Part shown: piece after piece, positions 1 to 7,000 of the stretch | How positions within the stretch are numbered: position 1 is the stretch's first letter | Layout: the number at the start of each line of letters is the position of its first letter | Source of the DNA: an uncultured Atopobiaceae bacterium | GTDB taxonomy: Bacteria; Actinomycetota; Coriobacteriia; Coriobacteriales; Atopobiaceae | Direction: 5' to 3' | DNA: 9,491 bases | Assembly: GCA_905233865.1 (NCBI GenBank) | Contig: CAJOGH010000022.1 | Span: 1 to 9,491, forward strand | Notes under the pieces: model-generated | The model's input: the letters and a program-made list of their open reading frames with translations, nothing else | Told to the model about the DNA's origin: nothing | The model's database searches: none | Position numbers and translations under genes: made by a program

Positions 1-23
1 CAACAACCTGTCCCCTGTTCCGG

Positions 24-908
24 CTAGAGCTCCACGTCGTTCATGAACTGGTCGAGGGCGACGTCCCAGGAGCGCATGGAGTCGCCGATGGTGTCGCGCA
101 GGTGCTTGTTGTCCAGGATGGACCAGGCGGGACGCGGCGCGGGGGCGGCGTACTCCTCCGTCGTGCAGCCGTCCACGTGGCAGTCGAGCCCGGCGTTGGC
201 CATGATGCGCCTGGCAAACACGTCCCAGGTGGTGGCGCCGTTGTTGGTGCAGTGGTACAGGCCGTAGTTGGTCGTGCCGAGCAGTGCCAGGATCTCCCAC
301 GCAAGGTCGCCGGCAAAGGTGGGCGAGCCGTGCTGGTCGCTCACCACGCGAATGCTGTCGTGCGTGCGGCCCAGGTTGACCATGGTACGCACGAAGTTCT
401 TGCCCTCGGTGCCGTAGAGCCACGCGGTGCGGCAGATGAAGTGCTTGGGGCACAGCTCCTGGACCGCCTGCTCGCCGGCGAGCTTGGTCGAGCCATAGAC
501 GGTGTTGGGCGCGGCGGGCGCGTCCTCGGCCTGCGGCATGGGGTCGGTGCCGGAGAGCACGTAGTCGGTGGACACGTGCGCGAGCGTGGCATCTGCCGCA
601 GCGGCGGCACGGGCCAGGTTGGCGACCGCGTCGGCATTTAGGCGCTGGGCAAACTCCTGGTTGGTCTCGCAGCCGTCGACGTTGGTAGCGGCGGCGCAGT
701 TGATGATGGCGTCAAAGCCGCCCTCGGTCACAAAGGCCATGACGGCGTCGGCGTCAGTGATGTCGAGCTCCTCGACGTCGGTGGGGACGACCTCGCAGTT
801 GGCCCAGGACGGGTCGATAGGGCCGATGGGCGCGCGGCCGGCAGCGATGATGCTCTGCAGCTCACGGCCCAGCTGACCGTTGGCTCCGGTGATCAGGATC
901 TTGTTCAT
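24..908 (-). CDS. rfbD: dTDP-4-dehydrorhamnose reductase
   Basis: This 294-residue protein belongs to the RmlD/RfbD family of extended short-chain dehydrogenases. The family reduces dTDP-4-dehydro-L-rhamnose with NAD(P)H, the last step of dTDP-L-rhamnose synthesis for cell-surface polysaccharides, in the cytoplasm. The N-terminal Rossmann motif GANGQLG lies at residues 8-14. STDYVLSG (113-120) matches the family STDYVF block, and YGSTK (138-142) holds the catalytic Tyr and Lys. CRTAWLYG, GSPTFAGDLA and the C-terminal RPAWSILDN are further family blocks. Length is normal. I chose the ATG at 906-908 because GAGAGGAG lies just upstream of it and homology starts at MNKILITG; the frame stays open to 968 but that extension looks unlike the family. 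It lies 56 bases downstream of the methyltransferase on the same strand, so the two may be cotranscribed. The other rml genes are not in the window. Confidence 0.93.
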   Translation of the reverse strand: MNKILITGANGQLGRELQSIIAAGRAPIGPIDPSWANCEVVPTDVEELDITDADAVMAFVTEGGFDAIINCAAATNVDGCETNQEFAQRLNADAVANLARAAAAADATLAHVSTDYVLSGTDPMPQAEDAPAAPNTVYGSTKLAGEQAVQELCPKHFICRTAWLYGTEGKNFVRTMVNLGRTHDSIRVVSDQHGSPTFAGDLAWEILALLGTTNYGLYHCTNNGATTWDVFARRIMANAGLDCHVDGCTTEEYAAPAPRPAWSILDNKHLRDTIGDSMRSWDVALDQFMNDVEL

Positions 909-926
909 GGGGCTCCTCTCGTGTGT

Positions 927-964
927 GTCCTGCCCATGGTAGCGCGCTCGTCGCGCCGCAGGAC
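927..964 (-). other. Intercistronic stem-loop between methyltransferase and rfbD
   Basis: Immediately after the methyltransferase stop codon (read on the minus strand) there is a perfect 7-bp inverted repeat, GTCCTGC at 927-933 with GCAGGAC at 958-964. It encloses a perfect 5-bp hairpin, GCGCG (942-946) with CGCGC (952-956). No T-run follows in the direction of transcription, so it is not a standard intrinsic terminator. It could slow RNA decay, mark an RNA processing site or attenuate transcription into rfbD. The pairing is seen directly; the function is inferred. Confidence 0.45.
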
Positions 965-1609
965 TCACGCGCGCGCGATTGCGCAGAGATAGCCGATTTC
1001 CGGCTTGCGGTACACGCTGACCTCACGCATGCCCGCCGCGGCCAGCGCCTCGCGCAGCTGTGCCTCCGTGTAGGTGCGCATGTCGTCGCGGCTGGCCACG
1101 AAGGCCTGCATGGCCTCGCTCTCGCCGTCGTCCTCGTTGCAGATGAAGAACGCGCCGCCAGGCTTGAGCACGCGGCGGATCTCGGCGAGCGCGGCAGCGA
1201 AGTCGGGCCAGAAGTAGATGGTCTCAAAGGCGGTCACGACGTCGAGGCTCTCACTGCCCTGCGGAAGGTCGTCGGCCGAGCCCTCGAGCACGTCCGCGCG
1301 TCCCTGGGCGATGGCCTCGGCACAGGTCTCGCGCGAGGTGGCCACCGCGCATGCGGAGTGGTCGATGCCCGTCACGTGGCCGTCCGGCGCGAGCTCCAAC
1401 AGGCGCAGGAGGTTGGCGCCACCGCCACATCCGATGTCCAGGCACCTCGCGTCCGCGGGCACCTCCAGCTTGCCCAGTCCCCAGGTCGACAAGAGCTCAT
1501 GGTTGCCGGCGTTCATGCGATGGAGCATGGCGACGCCGGAGTCTCCCTCGGGAAAGCCGGGGTTGCCCTCGGGTTTGATCGCGCCGGGGCGTGACGTGTT
1601 CGTGGCCAT
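965..1609 (-). CDS. Class I SAM-dependent methyltransferase, substrate unknown
   Basis: This 214-residue protein has the Methyltransf_11-type fold. Motif I, LDIGCGGG, is at residues 57-64 and binds S-adenosylmethionine. D83 in GIDHS is the expected acidic residue contacting the ribose. SADDLP (111-116) is the adenine-side loop, and RRVLKPGGAFF (145-155) is the usual strand-4/turn motif. The N-terminal segment with MLHRMNAGNHELLSTWGL (28-45) resembles helical lids of small uncharacterised methyltransferases from anaerobes. The substrate cannot be read from the sequence. I chose the ATG at 1607-1609 because AAGGAGG lies seven to eight bases upstream; an in-frame start at 1648 exists but lacks such a site. 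It is the first gene of a likely two-gene leftward unit with rfbD and is divergent from asnS. The pairing with rfbD is positional only and does not prove that it methylates a sugar. Confidence 0.85.
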   Translation of the reverse strand: MATNTSRPGAIKPEGNPGFPEGDSGVAMLHRMNAGNHELLSTWGLGKLEVPADARCLDIGCGGGANLLRLLELAPDGHVTGIDHSACAVATSRETCAEAIAQGRADVLEGSADDLPQGSESLDVVTAFETIYFWPDFAAALAEIRRVLKPGGAFFICNEDDGESEAMQAFVASRDDMRTYTEAQLREALAAAGMREVSVYRKPEIGYLCAIARA

Positions 1610-1666
1610 GGGTGCCTCCTTGGTCGTGTGGGGCGGGCGTGCAAGCACAAGTGTAGCTGTCCTCGT

Positions 1667-1697
1667 TTGATGCGCATGTCGCGCGCGGGTGTACTAT
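1667..1697 (+). promoter_or_regulatory. Candidate asnS promoter
   Basis: In the divergent 124-base gap, TTGATG (1667-1672) could be the -35 box and TACTAT (1692-1697) the -10 box, separated by 19 bases, which is slightly long. A strong ribosome binding site, AAGGAGA (1722-1728), sits before the asnS ATG at 1734. On the opposite strand a TACACT-like -10 (reverse complement of 1650-1655) could serve the methyltransferase, but I see no good -35 for it. Hexamer matching only. Confidence 0.35.
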
Positions 1698-1733
1698 GGG
1701 TGCGTTTGACTGATAACACGCAAGGAGATACGC

Positions 1734-3137
<1,404 letters not shown>

Positions 3138-3170
3138 GACCAGCGGGGGAGGACATCGCTCGCTCTTTCT

Positions 3171-3209
3171 GCGCCTCTGGACGATGAGTCCGGGGGCGCT
3201 TTGCTCTTG
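3171..3209 (+). terminator. Intrinsic terminator of asnS
   Basis: A 12-bp stem with no mismatches (two T-G wobbles) is formed by 3171-3182 and 3188-3199 around the five-base loop GATGA. It is followed by TTTGCTCTTGT (3200-3210). The wobbles pair only in plus-strand RNA, agreeing with the direction of asnS. The tail runs into the left arm of the first 66-base repeat. Confidence 0.8.
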
Positions 3210-3268
3210 TCGCCCCGCCGCGTGCACAAAACGTCACACAAAGATTGACATTCCGTGCGGCCGACAAG
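3203..3268 (+). repeat. 66-base structured repeat, copy 1
   Basis: This copy matches the one at 3317-3382 at 64 of 66 positions. It can fold as a bulged hairpin: GCTCTTGTCG (3203-3212) pairs with CGACAAGAGC (3262-3271), and GCCGC (3217-3221) with GCGGC (3257-3261). CCCC (3213-3216) is a one-sided bulge and 35 bases form the loop. The loop contains GTGCAC, AAAACGTCACACAAAG and TTGACA. It follows directly on the asnS terminator tail. It lacks an open frame with a ribosome binding site, so I call it a non-coding repeat: possibly a REP-like element, a small RNA or a miniature mobile element. Confidence 0.85.
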
Positions 3269-3299
3269 AGCCAGCTCTCGGCCCGCCTCGTCTGCCTGC

Positions 3300-3314
3300 G
3301 GCTCCGCGGGAGCC
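3300..3314 (+). other. GC-rich hairpin preceding repeat copy 2
   Basis: GGCTCC (3300-3305) and GGAGCC (3309-3314) pair perfectly around a GCG loop. Two bases later begins GCTCTTGTCG, the left arm of the second repeat. The order (GC hairpin, then GCTCTTGTC) is the same as at the asnS terminator before copy 1, so hairpin plus arm may be one unit with weak terminator character. Confidence 0.5.
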
Positions 3315-3316
3315 TC

Positions 3317-3382
3317 GCTCTTGTCGTCCCGCCGCGTGCACAAAACGTCACACAAAGATTGACATTCTGTGCGGCCGACAAG
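3317..3382 (+). repeat. 66-base structured repeat, copy 2
   Basis: This is the second copy, exactly 114 bases after the first. It differs inside the 66 bases only at 3327 (T for C, in the bulge) and 3368 (T for C, in the loop). The left arm GCTCTTGTCG (3317-3326) pairs with CGACAAGGGT (3376-3385), and GCCGC (3331-3335) with GCGGC (3371-3375). Compared with copy 1 the right arm differs at two positions, and both give G-U pairs, so the 10-bp stem survives in plus-strand RNA but would be broken in minus-strand RNA. Confidence 0.85.
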
Positions 3383-3385
3383 GGT

Positions 3386-3400
3386 TCGCGCCCGGCGCGA
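3386..3400. other. GC-rich hairpin following repeat copy 2
   Basis: TCGCGC (3386-3391) and GCGCGA (3395-3400) pair perfectly around CCG. Read on the minus strand it is followed by CCTTGTCGG, mirroring the hairpin-then-CTTGTCG order seen on the plus strand before each copy. A further GACAAGAGCC lies at 3421-3430. Confidence 0.4.
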
Positions 3401-3487
3401 GAGGGGATCGGCAGTATTCAGACAAGAGCCCACTACCCTTCAATTGCCGTTTGCCGAAGCGTCTACCAGCGCAATTACCGTTCATCT

Positions 3488-3510
3488 GACAAATTGGGAC
3501 GAATTTTGTC
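3488..3510. other. AT-rich imperfect inverted repeat
   Basis: GACAAATT (3488-3495) and AATTTTGTC (3502-3510) are complementary apart from one extra T, with a six-base spacer. It lies in the gene-free stretch upstream of the antitoxin promoter, where the sequence becomes AT-richer. Just before it, CAATTGCCGTT (3441-3451) and CAATTACCGTT (3472-3482) form a direct repeat 31 bases apart. It could be a protein-binding site or a weak hairpin. Otherwise 3401-3530 holds nothing I recognise. Confidence 0.3.
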
Positions 3511-3530
3511 TCGCTGCGCGACCGTCTGTT

Positions 3531-3638
3531 AGTATGTCTTTGAGGGTATTACACAGCTATACCATGACGTACCAAGTCATACTCTGTTATACTTGGATAT
3601 GGGCGTGTCGCGCCGATATCGAGGCATACCAAAGTATG
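3531..3638 (+). promoter_or_regulatory. Antitoxin promoter with cluster of YATACY half-sites
   Basis: TATACT (3588-3593) is a near-consensus -10 box and is preceded by TG at 3585-3586, an extended -10. ATGACG (3564-3569) at 18 bases spacing is a fair -35. Half-sites of the form YATACY lie at 3558-3563, 3578-3583, 3588-3593 and 3625-3630, and reversed AGTATG lies at 3531-3536 and 3633-3638. CATAC-CAAA-GTATG (3625-3638) is a perfect inverted repeat downstream of the likely start point. CCAAGT (3572-3577) and ACTTGG (3591-3596) flank the -10. Family knowledge: RelB/DinJ antitoxins repress their own promoter through palindromes, so these sites may be its operator. Confidence 0.5.
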
Positions 3639-3663
3639 AACAGCACAAACGAAGCCGGTAGCA

Positions 3664-3858
3664 ATGGCAGAAAAGATGACACCGATCGTGGCGAAAGTCC
3701 TTCCTCACGAGAAGGATCGATTCTTTGCGGCCACAGAGCAGATAGGCACCACACCCTCGAACGCCATTAGGATGTTCATAACGGCGTTCAACAACACGGG
3801 GACTTTCCCCTTTGAGATCGCTGCTCCCACACAGCGCTCTCACGACCAAGAGGCCTGA
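3664..3858 (+). CDS. Orphan RelB/DinJ-family antitoxin-like protein
   Basis: This 64-residue protein matches the N-terminal ribbon-helix-helix part of RelB/DinJ antitoxins. A beta strand (TPIVAKVLPHEK, residues 6-17) is followed by two helices and the family hallmark TPSNAIRMFITAF...GTFPFEI (residues 30-52). Family members are usually about 85-95 residues, with a C-terminal segment that wraps the toxin. Here only about 12 polar residues follow FPFEI, so the toxin-binding tail seems lost or very short. No toxin gene follows: a hairpin containing the stop codon, then the dnaE upstream region. The ribosome binding site before ATG is weak (GAAGCCGG at some distance); the ATG at 3676 is an alternative start. 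The surrounding DNA is AT-richer than its neighbours (about 38-45% GC by direct count over 3481-3600), suggesting acquisition from outside. It may now act only as a DNA-binding regulator, or be a relic. Confidence 0.7.
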   Translation: MAEKMTPIVAKVLPHEKDRFFAATEQIGTTPSNAIRMFITAFNNTGTFPFEIAAPTQRSHDQEA

Positions 3859-3881
3859 CCGTCCCCCCTGCGGTCAGGCCT
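3851..3881 (+). terminator. Perfect stem-loop overlapping the antitoxin stop codon
   Basis: AGGCCTGACCG (3851-3861) and CGGTCAGGCCT (3871-3881) form a perfect 11-bp stem around the loop TCCCCCCTG. The TGA stop codon of the antitoxin (3856-3858) lies inside the left arm. The bases that follow (CAATCGTGTCG) contain no T-run, so termination may be inefficient, or the structure may act in RNA stability. It is symmetrical enough to work on either strand. Confidence 0.6.
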
Positions 3882-3936
3882 CAATCGTGTCGTAGGCCGC
3901 GCCGCCCGCGTTTACCGCGCAAATCAACAACTCACA

Positions 3937-3950
3937 TGGACATATGTTCG
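3937..3950. promoter_or_regulatory. LexA/SOS-box-like palindrome upstream of dnaE
   Basis: TGGACATATGTTCG matches the Gram-positive LexA (DinR) box CGAACRNRYGTTYG at 12 of 14 positions. The right half, GTTCGA, is perfect and the left half carries one change in GAAC. It lies 86 bases before the dnaE ATG. I see no convincing -35/-10 pair nearby; TAGACT (3998-4003) is the best -10 candidate. The match is seen directly; LexA binding is inferred from family consensus and could be chance. Confidence 0.4.
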
Positions 3951-4036
3951 ATTGTGCTCGCAGTCGGAGACACGCCAAATTCGTCCGCCCCTCACGGTAG
4001 ACTACTGAGTGGACAATCTACCCCGAGGAGCTTCGC

Positions 4037-7000
4037 ATGGCCTTTGTTCACCTTCACAACCACTCAGACTTCTCAATCCTCGACGGCGCCACCCGCATCC
4101 CCGACATGGTCAAGCGTGTGGTCGAATTTGGCATGCCCGCGCTTGCCCTGACCGACCATGGTTACATGTTTGGCGTGCCCAACTTTGACCTGGAGTGCCG
4201 CAAGTACAACGACCGCGCCGATGACATCGAGCAGTGGCGTGCCGACGTCGCGGCCTTTGAGAAGGGCGAGACCCCGGCCGAGCCCGAGTACGACCCCGTC
4301 CCCTGCCCGCGCGGCAAGGGCGCGCACGCCCAGTGGGAGCGCGACTGTGCCGCCTGGGCCGCGTCCAACGACATCGAGCAGGTCAAGGCGTGCAAGCCCG
4401 AGCCGGTCATCAAGCCCATCTTTGGCTGCGAGGCCTACTTCATCACCGATGACATGATCGACAAGAACTCAAGCGTGAAGCAGATTCGCTATCACCTGAT
4501 CCTTCTGGCCAAGGACGAGACGGGCTACGTCAACCTCATGAAGATGATGTCCGAGGCGGCCAACGAGCAGTTCTACTACAAGCCTCGTACCACTCTGGAC
4601 ATGCTCCGTCGCTACCACGAGGGCATCATCTGCCAGTCCGCGTGCGTGCAGGGCATCATCCCGCAGATGCTGTTCCAGGGCCGCGACGACGAGGCCGAGC
4701 AGTGGGCGCTTACGTTCAAGGAGATCTTTGGCGAGGACTTCTACCTGGAGATCCAGGACCACGGCCTGGAGGACCCGCGCTGGAACGGCTACAACGACCG
4801 GCGCCTGTCCGAGCGCATCGTCAAGATGGGCCAGAAGCTGGGCATCAAGGTCGTCGCCACCAACGACAACCACTACCTGGAGCGCGGCGACGCCACCACC
4901 GAGGAGATCCTGTCCTCCATTGGCATGGCCATCACCCTGGAGGAGAAGCGCACCAAGGGCCTGGGCATGCAGGACACCAACCCCGAGTTCTACATCAAGA
5001 GCGAGGAGGAGATGCGCGCCCTGTTTGACTGGTGCCCCGAGGCCGTGGACAACACGCTCGAGGTTGCGGCCAAGTGCAACTACGAGCTCGACTGGACGCA
5101 CATGTACCTGCCCAAGTTCCCTGACCTCAAGGAAGGGGAGACCTCCGAGGAGCGCTTCCGCAAGGAGTGCGAGGAAGGCCTTGCCAAGCGCTATGGCGAG
5201 GACTGGCGCAACGTGGTCATCAATGGCATCAACGTGCAGGAGCGCTTTGAGTACGAGTATGACGTCATCTGCACCAAGGGCTTTGCCGACTACTTCCTGA
5301 TCGTGCAGGAGTACGTGCGCTGGGCCAAGCAGAACGGCATTGGCGTGGGCCCCGGCCGTGGCTCGGCCGCCGGCGCCATCGTGGCCTACGCCATGGACAT
5401 CACCACCTTTGACCCGCTGGAGAACGGCCTGATGTTCGAGAGGTTCCTGTCCGTCCAGCGCTCGGAGATGCCCGATATCGATATGGACTTTGACGATGAG
5501 CGGCGCCTGGAGGTCGTCGAGCACGTCCGCCAGCTCTACGGCTCCAACCGCGTCTGCCACGTCATCACCTACTCCACCATCAAGGCCAAGCAGGCCATCA
5601 ACGACGCCGCGCGCGTTCTGGGCCGTCCGGTGTGGATGGGCCAGAAGCTCTCCAAGATGGTCTCGGCCGCGCCCAACGCCACGCTCAAGACCACGATGAA
5701 CAAGGTCGAGGGCCGCGAGGACCAGTACTCGCAGGACTTCGTGGACGCCTACAACTCCGATGCCGACTCGCGCCAGGTCATCGACGCCGCCCTGTCCATC
5801 GAGGGCCTGACCCGCGGCGAGGGCGTCCACGCCTGCGCTGTCCTCATCGCGCCCACGCCCGTCAACGACCACGTGCCCACCAAGCTGGACACCAAGGGCG
5901 GCGTGGAGATCACGCAGTACGAGGGCCACTCGGTCGCCGACATGGGCCTGCTCAAGATGGACTTCCTGGGCCTTCGTACCCTCACGGTCATCTCCAAGGC
6001 CCTCAAGAACATCCGTGCCAACCACGGCGTTGACATCGACGTCGACGCCATCCCCTTTGACGACCCGGGCATCTACAAGCTCATGGGCGCGGGCCACACC
6101 GCGGGCGTGTTCCAGATCGAGTCCGCGGGCATGACGGCCACCATCAAGAACATGAAGCCGCGAGAGTACAAGCAGGTCGTCGCTCTTATCGCCTTGTATC
6201 GCCCTGGTCCTCTGGGCGCGGGCATGGTCGCCGACTACATCGACCGCATGAACGGCAAGAAGGACGTCGTGTTCTACGACGACCGCCTGGCACCGATCCT
6301 GGAGGAGACCTACGGCACCATCGTGTACCAGGAGCAGGTCATGCAGATCTCCATGGTCATGTGTGGCTTCAGCGCCGGCGAGAGTGACTCGCGCATCCGC
6401 AAGCCGGTGGCAAAGAAGAAGATCAAGCTGCTCACCTCCACGGTCTTTGACTGGGACAACGGCAAGCGCGAGACCACCTACGATCACTGGATGAACGGCG
6501 CGGTAGACAACGGCTACACCCGCGAGATCGCCCAGCGCATCTGGGACGACGTCCTGGAGTTCGCGTCCTACGCCTTCAACAAGTCGCACTCAGCCGGCTA
6601 CGCCATCCTGGTCATGCAGACGGCCTGGCTCAAGGCCCACTACCGCCGCGAGTACATGGCGGCCGTCCTTACCAGCTACATGGGCAAGACGGAAAAGATC
6701 GTCCACTACATCAACGCCTGCCGCCACGAGGGCATCAAGATCCTGCCGCCTGACGTCAACGAGTCCGGCGTGGACTTTACCCCGGTCGACGAGGGCATCC
6801 GCTTTGGCTTTGCCGGCATCCGCGGCGTGGGCGCGGGCGCGGCCGAGGTCATCATCAAGGAGCGCGAGAGCGGCGGCGCGTTCAAGAACCTCCACGACTT
6901 CGTGAACCGTGTTGACGCCACCCAGTGCAACCGCCGCGTGGTCGAGGCGCTCATCCGCTCGGGCGCCTTTGACTCGCTGGGCTACTCCCGCAAGGAGTGC

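Noticed and set aside
909..968. N-terminal extension of rfbD to an upstream ATG
   Set aside because: The extra 20 residues lie before a strong ribosome binding site and precede the normal family start MNKILITG; they also cover the intercistronic hairpin.
3203..3382. Possible CRISPR array
   Set aside because: There are only two copies, the repeat (66 bases) is too long, one 48-base spacer lies between them, and no cas genes are present.
3369..3770. Plus-strand open frame of 133 residues over the antitoxin promoter
   Set aside because: It overlaps the promoter and the antitoxin start in another frame and shows no domain or ribosome binding site; the 64-residue RelB-like frame explains the region better.
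3859..4036. Search for a toxin gene after the antitoxin
   Set aside because: No open frame with RelE/YafQ/HigB-like features fits between the hairpin at 3851-3881 and dnaE on either strand.
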